Assembly (NCBI RefSeq): GCF_000373965.1
Contig: NZ_KB892863.1
Span: forward strand, 62,001-126,000
DNA: 64,000 bases
Direction: 5' to 3'
Origin: Uliginosibacterium gangwonense DSM 18521
GTDB lineage: Bacteria > Pseudomonadota > Gammaproteobacteria > Burkholderiales > Rhodocyclaceae
The notes below the pieces were generated by a model that saw nothing but the letters and a program-made list of their open reading frames with translations, did no database searches and was not told the DNA's origin. Within the stretch, counting starts at the first letter, position 1; the number at the start of each line of letters is the position of its first letter. The position numbers and the translations under genes are program-made. Positions 55,426-63,501 of this stretch are shown piece by piece.

Positions 55426-57621
55426 ATGTTCAACGCAAAGACTCTTGCCTGGTTTCTCAAATTTCATCGTTGGCTGGCGCTTCTGCTATCGCCAGTGTTT
55501 TTTGCCGTGTTGATTTCTGGCTCCATTCTGGCATTTAAACCCATTGTTGAGGCTGGGGCGCAGGCGAGGCTTGATGTGGGCGTGCTTGCAGCCACCCTGG
55601 ACAAGGTTGATCCCCAAGGCAAAGCCAGTTCTCTGAGTGTGGCGGCTGATGGCAAGAGCTTTGAACTGCGCTCGCGCAGGGCGGGGACGATCGGGCGCTT
55701 TGAAATGGGCTCTGGCGCACAGTTGCCTGCTTCAGGATTCAATATTTTCGACACCGCCCTTAGCTTGCACAAGAACCTGATGCTGGGGGCTGGCTGGCTG
55801 GTTGAGTTGGCTACCTACGCAATGGTGGTGCTGATCGTTTCGGGTTTGCTGCTTGGATGGCCCAAACTGCGCAATAACCTAAGCGGCTGGCACAAGGGGC
55901 TTGGCTGGATCGGTCTTCCGCTGGTGGTGGTCACGCCGCTGACAGGTTTGCTGATGGTGTTGCACCTGGGGATGCCTCGCCTGCCTGCTTACGAGGCCGC
56001 TGAACGGGCGTTGCCGATTGCCCAAACGCTGGCAATCGCTGCCCGCCAGACTGATTTGAGTGGAGTGACACAGGCCCGCACATTCCGTCGTGGTGCAGTC
56101 ATGATTTCGGCCAAAACCGATACCGGCACAGTCACGCATATCGTCTCCGGTACAGGTCAGCTGGTCACCATGACACAAGGGCCGGGATGGGTACGGATGC
56201 TGCACGAGGGGACTTGGGCAGGTGCCTTCTCGGGCGTGGTCAACTTTCTTTCTGCCAGCGTGTTGATGGGTTTGCTGGGAACCGGGATGTGGGCTTGGGT
56301 GCGTCGGCAGCGCCAAGCGAAACGGCGGGAGCAGGCAAGTGCCGATCCTGCCCAGACCACACTGGTCGCTTTTGCCAGCCAGACCGGAACTGCTGCCAAA
56401 CTTGCAGAAGCTACGGCACAAGCTTTGCGTAAAGCGGGGGAATCGGTTGTGTTGGCATCTCTGGCCGCATTGCAGCCAGCCGAGCTGGTGGGTTTTCGCC
56501 GCACGCTGCTGATAGCGTCGACCACCGGGGAAGGTGAGTTGCCAGACCCCGCCCAAGGTTTCATTCGCAAGCTGCAGGCAACCCCTGTACGTGGCAGTCG
56601 TTTCAGCTTGTTGGCGTTGGGAGATTCCCGTTACAAGCAATTCTGTGGTGGCGGGCTGAAGCTGCGCTCTGCTTTGTTGGCGCAAGGGGCAGAAGAGTTT
56701 CTGCCGACTGAGACGGCAGATGGCGACGCATTCAATCATTGGCAGAAGTGGCTGAGCAAACTTGGGCAGACTTTGGGTTTACAGGAGATCGACTCTACCG
56801 TGCCAGCGATGGCGCAGCAGCTTAAGCTGGAACTGGTTTCGCGTACGCGTCTGGATAATCCGCAAGTGTCAGATGTATGTCCTGCTTGGCAGTTGAGGTT
56901 GCGTGTATTGGATGCGGGCGTTGCCTTCCGCCCTGGCGATCTGCTGCAGATTCGCCCCAACACCCAAGCCATGCCGAGGAGTTACTCGATTGGGTCCTCC
57001 TCGCTTACGGGGACATCCTTTATTGAACTTACCGTTGGTTTGCATACCTATACGGATGCAGACGGCAAGCAGGCATCCGGTTTGGCGTCTGGCTATCTGT
57101 GCCAGGAGTTGGCAATCGGTGAGCGGTTCGAGGCTCAATTACGGCGGCATGATGGATTCAATCCACCTAAAGATGTGACACGCCCATTGATTCTGATTGC
57201 TACCGGCGCGGGTATTGCACCTTTCCCTGGATTTCTGGAAGAGCGCAAAGGCAAACTGGGGGCTGGGCCGGTGTGGCTATTCTTTGGTAACCGCAAGAGC
57301 CAGGGCGATTTTTACCACCGGAATTACTTTGAAGCCTGCAGGCAGCTCAGGATTCTGAGCCGTATCGATACTGCATTCTCACGCGATGAGGATGATCATG
57401 CCTACATTCAGCAACGCCTGCTGGAGCAAGAGGGCGAATTGCTGCGTTGGATGAATGACTGCAATGCGATCATCTATGTCTGCGGCGGAGCCGAGACAGT
57501 GGGCAAAGGTGTGGATCTTGCCCTGCGCAAAATCTTGATTGGACAAGGCTTGCCAGCAGAAGAAACCCTGGCGCGCTGGAAGGCAGAAGGGCGCCTGCGT
57601 CAGGATTTGTTTAGCTGCTAA
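55426..57621 (+). CDS. PepSY-TM / flavodoxin / FNR fusion reductase
   Basis: A 731-residue inner-membrane fusion. Residues about 1-310 are a PepSY-associated TM region with four membrane helices and conserved His (WFLKFHRWLALLL, LSLHKNLM, GWHKGLGWIGLPL). Residues about 325-455 are a flavodoxin (FASQTGTAAKLAEATAQAL, STTGEGELPDPAQGF, ALGDSRYKQFCG). The rest is a ferredoxin-NADP reductase unit (PRSYSIGSSS, GAGIAPFPGFLEER, VCGGAETVGKGVDLAL). The layout would pass electrons from NADPH via FAD and FMN into the membrane, perhaps to heme; related proteins are often called sulfite reductase flavoprotein or linked to iron reduction. ATG 55426 has only a weak ribosome-binding site. Divergent from a two-component system. 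Confidence 0.85.
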   Translation: MFNAKTLAWFLKFHRWLALLLSPVFFAVLISGSILAFKPIVEAGAQARLDVGVLAATLDKVDPQGKASSLSVAADGKSFELRSRRAGTIGRFEMGSGAQLPASGFNIFDTALSLHKNLMLGAGWLVELATYAMVVLIVSGLLLGWPKLRNNLSGWHKGLGWIGLPLVVVTPLTGLLMVLHLGMPRLPAYEAAERALPIAQTLAIAARQTDLSGVTQARTFRRGAVMISAKTDTGTVTHIVSGTGQLVTMTQGPGWVRMLHEGTWAGAFSGVVNFLSASVLMGLLGTGMWAWVRRQRQAKRREQASADPAQTTLVAFASQTGTAAKLAEATAQALRKAGESVVLASLAALQPAELVGFRRTLLIASTTGEGELPDPAQGFIRKLQATPVRGSRFSLLALGDSRYKQFCGGGLKLRSALLAQGAEEFLPTETADGDAFNHWQKWLSKLGQTLGLQEIDSTVPAMAQQLKLELVSRTRLDNPQVSDVCPAWQLRLRVLDAGVAFRPGDLLQIRPNTQAMPRSYSIGSSSLTGTSFIELTVGLHTYTDADGKQASGLASGYLCQELAIGERFEAQLRRHDGFNPPKDVTRPLILIATGAGIAPFPGFLEERKGKLGAGPVWLFFGNRKSQGDFYHRNYFEACRQLRILSRIDTAFSRDEDDHAYIQQRLLEQEGELLRWMNDCNAIIYVCGGAETVGKGVDLALRKILIGQGLPAEETLARWKAEGRLRQDLFSC

Positions 57622-57633
57622 GTAGTTGCGGAG

Positions 57634-57660
57634 GCCAGGTCTGTTTTGTGCCCTGGCTTT
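57634..57660 (+). terminator. Intrinsic terminator after the PepSY reductase
   Basis: GCCAGG and CCTGGC pair around a 12-base loop and are followed by TTT, 12 bases after the stop and before the convergent hydrolase gene. Confidence 0.6.
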
Positions 57661-57677
57661 CGCATGCCTTCAGGCGA

Positions 57678-58226
57678 TCAGGGGGAAACGAGAGACCCCA
57701 GCGGAAGGTTGGCGTAAGAGCGGCGAAGCTGTTCAAAGATTTCCAAACCCTCGGGCCAGGGGCCGAAACCTGAATCCGGATTGACATGACCGGCTGCGCC
57801 AATATTGATAAGGTGGCTGCCCCATAAATCAGCCCAGTAGACTGCCTTGGTCAAACGCATCCAGGGATCGTTGGTGGTGGCAACCATGATGCTTGGAAAT
57901 GCAAAACGCGTCGTGGGCAGGGTGCTGGCGACCGAAAATTTGTCGGGGTCTGCCGGTGCTACAAACAGCACACCTGCAATCCGCTCCGGGAATTCCGTGG
58001 CTGCATGGGCAGTAGCCAAGCAACCAAAACTGTGGGCGACGATCCAGACTTCTCCGATGGCATGATCGATTTCGCGCCGGACGGCGCCCGCCCAGCGTGG
58101 CAGGTGCGGCTCGCTCCAGTTGGTTTGCTCCACCCGTTTGGTGTTGCGCAACTGTTTTTCAAACCAGGTTTGCCAGTGCTGTTCTCCGCTACCGTGCAAG
58201 CCGGGGACAATCAGAATAGTCGTCAT
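57678..58226 (-). CDS. RBBP9/YdeN-family alpha/beta hydrolase
   Basis: A 182-residue small serine hydrolase. TILIVPGLHGSGEQHWQTWFE carries the oxyanion loop; the nucleophile is in VWIVAHSFGCLAT; the acid is in VATTNDPWM; and the catalytic His is in NIGAAGHVNPDSGFGPWPEG. Length and motifs match the RBBP9/YdeN group (DUF1234-like). Substrate unknown. Confidence 0.83.
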   Translation of the reverse strand: MTTILIVPGLHGSGEQHWQTWFEKQLRNTKRVEQTNWSEPHLPRWAGAVRREIDHAIGEVWIVAHSFGCLATAHAATEFPERIAGVLFVAPADPDKFSVASTLPTTRFAFPSIMVATTNDPWMRLTKAVYWADLWGSHLINIGAAGHVNPDSGFGPWPEGLEIFEQLRRSYANLPLGSLVSP

Positions 58227-58277
58227 GGCAACACCCTCTGTCTAGATTCTGTACGTGCTGTTCATGATAGTGCTGCA

Positions 58278-58318
58278 AGGGTATCCCTCCGCAGTGTCTG
58301 ACTGCGTATGGATACCCT
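58278..58318. repeat. 41-base two-tier hairpin between sbp and the hydrolase gene
   Basis: Outer arms AGGGTATCC (58278-58286) and GGATACCCT (58310-58318), inner arms CGCAGT (58290-58295) and ACTGCG (58301-58306), with a symmetric 3x3 internal loop. It lies 26 bases after the sbp stop and 51 bases before the hydrolase start. Possible terminator without a U-tract, or a REP-like element. Confidence 0.6.
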
Positions 58319-58344
58319 GTTTAGCAGGTTATAAGCGTCGTGGC

Positions 58345-59352
58345 TTAGCGTGGCCCGATCTGATCAAACACCCCACCATCGGCAAAGTGAGTTTTCTGTG
58401 CTTTGGCCCAGCCACCGAATACTTCGTCGATTGTGAAGAGTTTCACGTTGGCAAACTGTTTGCTGTATTTGGCAGCAATCTTCGGGTCGGTTGGGCGATA
58501 GTAGTTTTGGGCTGCGATCTCCTGACCTTCTGGGGAATACAGATACTGCAGATAGGCTTCTGCTACCTTGCGTGTGCCGCGCTTGTCGACTGTCTTGTCG
58601 ACCACCGAAACGGGGGGCTCAGCCAAGATTGAAACCGATGGCGTTACAATATCAAACTTATCCGGGCCCAGTTCCTTGACGGCCAGGTAAGCTTCATTTT
58701 CCCAGGCGATCAGCACATCACCAATCCCGCGTTCTGTAAAACTGGTGGTGGCACCGCGGGCCCCCGTGTCAAGTACCTTGACATTGGAATAGATGCTCTT
58801 GACGAAGCTCTTGGCAGATTCCTCGTTGCCATTGTTATGCTTGAGCGCATAACCCCAGGCTGCCAGATAATTCCAGCGTGCTCCGCCGGAGGTCTTGGGG
58901 TTGGGGGTGATCACATCCACGCCACTGCGGGCCAGATCGGGCCAATCCTTGATCTTTTTCGGGTTGCCCTTGCGCACCAGGAACACAATGGTGGACGTGT
59001 AGGGCGAGGCATTGTGTGGCAGACGCTTTTGCCAGTCAGGGGAGACGGATTTGGCTTTTTCCGAAATCGCATCAATATCATAGGCCAGTGCCAAGGTGAC
59101 AACGTCTGCCTCCAGACCATCAATCACTGTGCGGGCCTGGGCACCGGAACCGCCGTGAGAGGCGCGAATGGTGACGTTTTCCCCCGTTTTGGCTTTCCAA
59201 TACTTGGCAAAAGCCTTGTTGTAGTCTTGATACAGTTCGCGGGTGGGGTCGTAAGAGACGTTCAGCAGACTGGTGTCTGCCACTGCCTGATGGGAGATCC
59301 CCAGCCCGCCAAGTGCGAGAGCCAAGAGAAAGACGCGGGGAGAAAACTTCAT
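58345..59352 (-). CDS. sbp: Periplasmic sulfate-binding protein (Sbp/CysP family)
   Basis: A 335-residue ABC substrate-binding protein with a signal peptide ([19 protein letters not shown], cleavage near QAVA). The mature N terminus [27 protein letters not shown] and [31 protein letters not shown] are family hallmarks. It captures sulfate or thiosulfate for CysTWA. The ATG at 59352 is preferred (AAGGA 8 bases upstream) over one three codons earlier. No cysTWA genes are adjacent, so it works with a permease encoded elsewhere. Confidence 0.92.
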   Translation of the reverse strand: MKFSPRVFLLALALGGLGISHQAVADTSLLNVSYDPTRELYQDYNKAFAKYWKAKTGENVTIRASHGGSGAQARTVIDGLEADVVTLALAYDIDAISEKAKSVSPDWQKRLPHNASPYTSTIVFLVRKGNPKKIKDWPDLARSGVDVITPNPKTSGGARWNYLAAWGYALKHNNGNEESAKSFVKSIYSNVKVLDTGARGATTSFTERGIGDVLIAWENEAYLAVKELGPDKFDIVTPSVSILAEPPVSVVDKTVDKRGTRKVAEAYLQYLYSPEGQEIAAQNYYRPTDPKIAAKYSKQFANVKLFTIDEVFGGWAKAQKTHFADGGVFDQIGPR

Positions 59353-59406
59353 GATTGTCATCCTTTTTATTAAGTGACCAGGAACATGAAGAACTTTAGC
59401 GGTTTT

Positions 59407-59431
59407 CTTTTATCAGCGAAAAGAATAAAAG
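59407..59431. promoter_or_regulatory. Interrupted palindrome upstream of sbp, possible CysB site
   Basis: CTTTTAT and ATAAAAG are separated by 11 bases, about 55 bases before the sbp start. A T-N11-A-like dyad in front of a sulfate-uptake gene would suit the LysR-type regulator CysB. The assignment rests on position and symmetry only. Confidence 0.35.
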
Positions 59432-59497
59432 GGTAGTTGTATATAACAATGTTTGATTATGAAAGTTCTATCGACCGTGCGAACTCAAGGGAGGCGC

Positions 59498-60076
59498 ATG
59501 CCTGAAATCTTGATGCTTTATTCTACTGTTGATGGGCATACCGCCAATATTTGCCAGCGTATCGCACAGACCTTGTTGGCAAAGGGTAGGAGCGTTCGGG
59601 TCAAGAACATGGTGGACTGCGCGGCAGAAGATCTCCGTACAACGGATGTGATCGTGATTGGTGCGAGCATTCGGTACGGTCATCATCGTCCTGATGTGGG
59701 GGCGTTTATTGCCCAACACAGAGCGTTGCTTGCGCAGCGGGCGACTGCATTCTTTTCTGTGAATGTTGTAGCGCGGAAAGCAGGCAAGGATGCGCCCGAG
59801 ACGAATCCTTATCTACAGAAGTTTTTACGGCAAGTGGCGTGGAAACCAGCGTTGCAGGCTGTCTTTGCCGGGCGGATCGACTATCCGAAGTGTGGGTTTT
59901 GGGATCGGCACATGATTCGCCTGATCATGTACCTCACGCATGGGCCAACTGACACGAGCAAGGCTTACGAGTTTACCGATTGGATGCAGGTTGATGCATT
60001 TGGCTATCAACTCAATGCGCTGGCTGAATCATGTGGAGTTGGATCAGATGGCTGTGGCGCTGATGCAGTGAAATAG
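59498..60076 (+). CDS. hemG: HemG-like flavodoxin domain protein
   Basis: A 192-residue flavodoxin-fold protein of the menaquinone/quinone-dependent protoporphyrinogen oxidase type. MPEILMLYSTVDGHTANICQRIAQTL is the FMN phosphate loop; VIVIGASIRYGHHRPDVGAFI and FFSVNVVARKAGKDAPETNPYLQKFL are typical of HemG, including the long loop. It would oxidise protoporphyrinogen IX to protoporphyrin IX at the membrane. The ATG at 59498 has GGGAGG 4 bases upstream. Its 3' end overlaps the convergent methyltransferase gene by 33 bases. Confidence 0.83.
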   Translation: MPEILMLYSTVDGHTANICQRIAQTLLAKGRSVRVKNMVDCAAEDLRTTDVIVIGASIRYGHHRPDVGAFIAQHRALLAQRATAFFSVNVVARKAGKDAPETNPYLQKFLRQVAWKPALQAVFAGRIDYPKCGFWDRHMIRLIMYLTHGPTDTSKAYEFTDWMQVDAFGYQLNALAESCGVGSDGCGADAVK

Positions 60077-60682
60077 CCCTTGCCCCTGTTGTTGATCGCT
60101 ACTGAGTGTGATATCGCCAAAGCCTGAGTTCATCAGCAGATCTGCGACTTCCGCAACCTCGTATAGCCTGAAGCCATGTTTGTGGCCCGGCCAACTGAGC
60201 ATGTCTTTTTTGGCGTTGAAGCACAGAATAATCTTTCCGCCTGTTTGCAGAACACGGTGGCATTCGGCAAGCGCACGAACCGGATTGCTCCAGAAATACA
60301 GTGTATTGACACTGCAGAGCTTGGTGAAATACCCAGGCGCAAAGGGGATACTCTCAATCCCTCCCTCTTTGATTTCCGCACGGCCAATCTTGATGTGGTG
60401 GCGAAGGCGTTTGCTGACCACTGCCACCATTTCAGGTGATATGTCAATGCCAGCCACTGTTGCTGAGTTATGGCTTTTGAGTATCCTGTCAAGCAACTGC
60501 CCACTGCCGAAACCAATTTCCAGAATATGGTCCCCTTCTGTTGGAGCGATATGTAGCAGGCTTTGAGCATTCATCTGCACATTCACCTGTTCTAGAATTC
60601 GGGCCGTAAAGAAACGCCCGAACAGGCCAGAAGGTTTTGCCAATTGTTTGGAGATGAACTTTTGGAATGCCGACCGAAGCAT
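60044..60682 (-). CDS. Class I SAM-dependent methyltransferase
   Basis: A 212-residue methyltransferase. Motif I is HILEIGFGSGQLLDRIL, followed by ATVAGIDISPEMV, LYFWSNPVRALAECHRVLQTGGKIILCF. The family (Methyltransf_11, UbiE/COQ5-like) has varied substrates; none can be assigned. Its last 33 bases are antisense to the end of the hemG-like gene. Confidence 0.82.
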   Translation of the reverse strand: MLRSAFQKFISKQLAKPSGLFGRFFTARILEQVNVQMNAQSLLHIAPTEGDHILEIGFGSGQLLDRILKSHNSATVAGIDISPEMVAVVSKRLRHHIKIGRAEIKEGGIESIPFAPGYFTKLCSVNTLYFWSNPVRALAECHRVLQTGGKIILCFNAKKDMLSWPGHKHGFRLYEVAEVADLLMNSGFGDITLSSDQQQGQGLFHCISATAI

Positions 60683-60737
60683 GGTGATAACGTCGGGGAA
60701 ATGGTGCAGTTTTTACAGGATACCTGTAAGCAGGCGT

Positions 60738-61667
60738 TCACGCCAGAAGATCCCCATGTGGTAGAAACTGTTGGGCAGCGTCACGAATGGTTTCCAGGAA
60801 AAGACGCACGCGGCGTGCCTGCCGTCGATTGACATATACTGCGTGCATTTGTGGGGTCAAGCCGGTAGATGAAGTGACGTTGTATGCAGTGCATACACGC
60901 ACAAGCGTGCCATCCTGTTCATGGGATTGCGCCAGCCAGTCCCCTAGGCGGGCAATCCCCAATCCTTGAAGGGCTGCGTGATAGACAGCAGAACCGGAGC
61001 TGAAACGATAACGGGGTTGAACGTGCAGGCGGCATTGGTGATCCGGGGCGATGAAGTGCCAGTCTTTCAGAATGCGTGGTGCGGTATGCACGATCATGGC
61101 GTGTTCTTCCAACTCGTCTGGGCGCGCAGGGCTACCATGTTGCCTGATGTAATCAGGGCTGGCGTAGAGATGGCGGCTATAGTTCCAGAGCGGAAATCCA
61201 ATCAAATCGCTTGAATGTGGAAAGCCTCCACGGATAGCAAAATCGAGTTTCTCCCGGATTGGGTCGAGCATCTCGTCTGTATAGCGCACATCGAAACGCA
61301 CGTCCGGGTGCTGGGCGGCGAAACGTGCGATGACCTCAGGCAAAAAGCTGATCGCCAGTGTTTCCGGCGCAGAGCAACGTATCCAGCCGTAGGGCGCCAC
61401 GCCGATGCCGGTAAGCTCTTCTTCTGCTTCCGTTTGTAATTCGAGCATCTGGCGGGCGAACTCATAGTAGCTATCGCCTGCGGTGGTTAGGTTGATGAGC
61501 TTTTGCGAGCGTTGCAGCAACTCGCAACCCAATTCCTGCTCCAGCGCCTGGATAGAGCGGGTGATCGCACTGGGGGAGCGGCCCAGAAAGCGTGCTGCAG
61601 CAACGAAACTGCGTTTTTCGACGACAGCACAGAAGACCCGGATTTCCCACATCAGTGCGATAGACAT
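60738..61667 (-). CDS. LysR-family transcriptional regulator
   Basis: A 309-residue LysR regulator with N-terminal HTH (IRVFCAVVEKRSFVAAARFLGRSPSAITRSIQALEQELG) and effector domain (IRCSAPETLAISFLPEVIARFAAQHPDVRFDVRYTD). GAGGCGG precedes the ATG. It is divergent from the TauE/SafE exporter gene with 102 bases between starts; a perfect 19-base palindrome lies between them. It probably controls the exporter. Effector unknown, perhaps a sulfur or organic acid ligand. Confidence 0.88.
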   Translation of the reverse strand: MSIALMWEIRVFCAVVEKRSFVAAARFLGRSPSAITRSIQALEQELGCELLQRSQKLINLTTAGDSYYEFARQMLELQTEAEEELTGIGVAPYGWIRCSAPETLAISFLPEVIARFAAQHPDVRFDVRYTDEMLDPIREKLDFAIRGGFPHSSDLIGFPLWNYSRHLYASPDYIRQHGSPARPDELEEHAMIVHTAPRILKDWHFIAPDHQCRLHVQPRYRFSSGSAVYHAALQGLGIARLGDWLAQSHEQDGTLVRVCTAYNVTSSTGLTPQMHAVYVNRRQARRVRLFLETIRDAAQQFLPHGDLLA

Positions 61668-61689
61668 ACGCGCCGCCTCGTTGCGATTT

Positions 61690-61708
61690 TTGCAATACCG
61701 TATTGCAA
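61690..61708. promoter_or_regulatory. Perfect LysR-type operator palindrome
   Basis: TTGCAATAC and GTATTGCAA surround one central C. It sits 23 bases before the lysR ATG and about 61 before the tauE ATG, the usual place for an LTTR site, and contains the T-N11-A arrangement. Confidence 0.75.
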
Positions 61709-61769
61709 CACGAAATGCCGCTTCTGCCTATACTCCCAGCTTTGGAAGAGTTCGCCAGGGGTATGTTTG

Positions 61770-62528
61770 ATGTTGACGGTAACTGTGCTGTGTTTTTTTG
61801 CGTTTTGTGCAGGCTTGATTGACGCGGCTGTTGGTGGCGGTGGTTTGATCCAGATTCCCGCGCTGTTTGGTGCCTATCCCCTGATGCCCTCGGCCGCCTT
61901 GCTGGGGACCAACAAATTCGTGTCCGCCTGCGGTACAAGTCTGGCGGCACGCTCATACATGGGGCGGGTCCAGATTCCCTGGACGCTGGTGCTGCCTGCT
62001 GCTGTGACGGCATTCGTTATGTCGTTCATTGGCGCTGCTGCAGTGTCGTTGATCCCACAAAGCATGATGCGCCCCTTTGTGCTGGTGATGATCATTGTGA
62101 TGGCGATCTACACCTTCATGAAGAAGGACTTCGGCTCCATGCAACGCCCCTTGACGATTGGCACCAGGGAACGCGTGCTGGCTGTGTTGATCGGTGGCGC
62201 GATTGGTTTTTATGATGGCTTGTTCGGCCCCGGTACAGGCAGCTTCCTGATCTTCCTGTTTATCCGTTTCTTTGCTTTTGACTTTCTGCTGGCCTCGGCT
62301 TCGGCCAAGATAGTCAATCTGGCCACGAATGTGGCGGCGCTGATATTTTTTATTGCGGCAGGCAAGGTGCTTTTTCTTGTTGCTGCACCGCTGGCGGTAT
62401 GTAACGTAGCGGGCGCCTATGTGGGCACACAGATCGCACTCAGGCGTGGCTCAAAATTCGTACGTATTCTTTTTCTGTGTCTGTTGGTGGCGCTGATTGC
62501 CAAGTTGGGCTATGACATGCTCAAGTAA
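61770..62528 (+). CDS. TauE/SafE-family sulfite/organic anion exporter
   Basis: A 252-residue inner-membrane protein with about eight helices. The two family repeats are visible: FCAGLIDAAVGGGGLIQIPALFGAYPLMPSAALLGTNKF and GAIGFYDGLFGPGTGSFLIFLFIRFFAFDFLLASASAKIVNLATN. Members export sulfite, sulfoacetate or other anions. ATG 61770 follows CAGGGG; the open frame extends upstream but covers the lysR start and operator. Its stop is directly followed by the stop of the convergent DUF817 gene with no spacer. Confidence 0.87.
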   Translation: MLTVTVLCFFAFCAGLIDAAVGGGGLIQIPALFGAYPLMPSAALLGTNKFVSACGTSLAARSYMGRVQIPWTLVLPAAVTAFVMSFIGAAAVSLIPQSMMRPFVLVMIIVMAIYTFMKKDFGSMQRPLTIGTRERVLAVLIGGAIGFYDGLFGPGTGSFLIFLFIRFFAFDFLLASASAKIVNLATNVAALIFFIAAGKVLFLVAAPLAVCNVAGAYVGTQIALRRGSKFVRILFLCLLVALIAKLGYDMLK

Positions 62529-63386
62529 TCAAGGGGCTATGTGGATACGTTCCTTGACGTGTTTCAGACTACATATGATGGCGAAACTCATCATCGCCAG
62601 CATCGTCCAGGACGACCATTTTCCCAAGGACACGGTCGCCCATGCGCCTAATTGGTTGGGATAGCGCCACACGCCGAAGAAGGTGCCGATGTTCTCTGCC
62701 AGCCAGATAAAGAATCCCACCAGGGTATAGCCCAAAAGAAAGGGCATGCGTCGTTCCCTGTCCAAAGGGGTGAAGCAGATGTTGCAGCGGGCATACAGAC
62801 CGAGCGCCAATGCCGCCAGATACCAGCGGAAATCGCCGATAAAATGATGGGTGAAAAGGTTGGCATACATCAAAAGTGCCAGCCCTGTGCTGATCCAGTA
62901 GGGAGGGTGCCGTTCTACGCGCAGATGCAGAATCCGCCAGGCCTGCATGATGTAGCTGCCTACCGAGGCGTACATGAAGCCAGAAAACAGAGGCACCCCA
63001 AAGACCTTGGTGTAGGCCGGATCAGGGTAAGACCACGAAGGATGAGCGCCGGAGACCTTGAACACCTCCAGGGCAAACCCCGCCAAGTGAAAAGTCAGAA
63101 TGGTACGGGCCTCGTCCCAGGTTTCAATCTTCCGCCAGATTAGCCACGCCTGTAGCCCGAGTGCGATCAGTAAAAGTAGATCATAGCGGGCCACCCCCAA
63201 TACGCCTGCACGTGGAACCAGGAACACCGCCAGGAAAAACAAGCCTGCAAACAGGCAAGAACGCGCCTCCTTGATGCCAAACCACCAGAATTCATGCATG
63301 AAGCGCATCACACCTTGTAGATCCTCCCGTGCGGAGCGGTTGGACAAACGTCGGTCAAGAATGGTGATGGCGGAATGGAAGGGCAT
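62529..63386 (-). CDS. DUF817-family integral membrane protein
   Basis: A 285-residue protein with eight or so hydrophobic segments. EFWWFGIKEARSCLFAGLFFLAVFLV, the HPSWSYPDPAYTKVFGVPLFSGFMYASVGSYIMQAWRIL stretch and NLFTHHFIGDFRWYL are the DUF817 pattern; the family has no known function. The start is uncertain: ATG 63386 gives about 26 residues before the family region, a TTG at 63449 gives more. A small hairpin (GCCAGA/TCTGGC, 63400-63416) lies just upstream. Confidence 0.75.
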   Translation of the reverse strand: MPFHSAITILDRRLSNRSAREDLQGVMRFMHEFWWFGIKEARSCLFAGLFFLAVFLVPRAGVLGVARYDLLLLIALGLQAWLIWRKIETWDEARTILTFHLAGFALEVFKVSGAHPSWSYPDPAYTKVFGVPLFSGFMYASVGSYIMQAWRILHLRVERHPPYWISTGLALLMYANLFTHHFIGDFRWYLAALALGLYARCNICFTPLDRERRMPFLLGYTLVGFFIWLAENIGTFFGVWRYPNQLGAWATVSLGKWSSWTMLAMMSFAIICSLKHVKERIHIAP

Positions 63387-63501
63387 ATATCGCAATGAGG
63401 CCAGAACAAATCTGGCATGAATTTTCAGGGTTAGACTGAAAATCGGCAAGCCTGAGCAGACCTACGGAAGAGTGGGCTGTGTGATATAGACCATCTGATA
63501 T

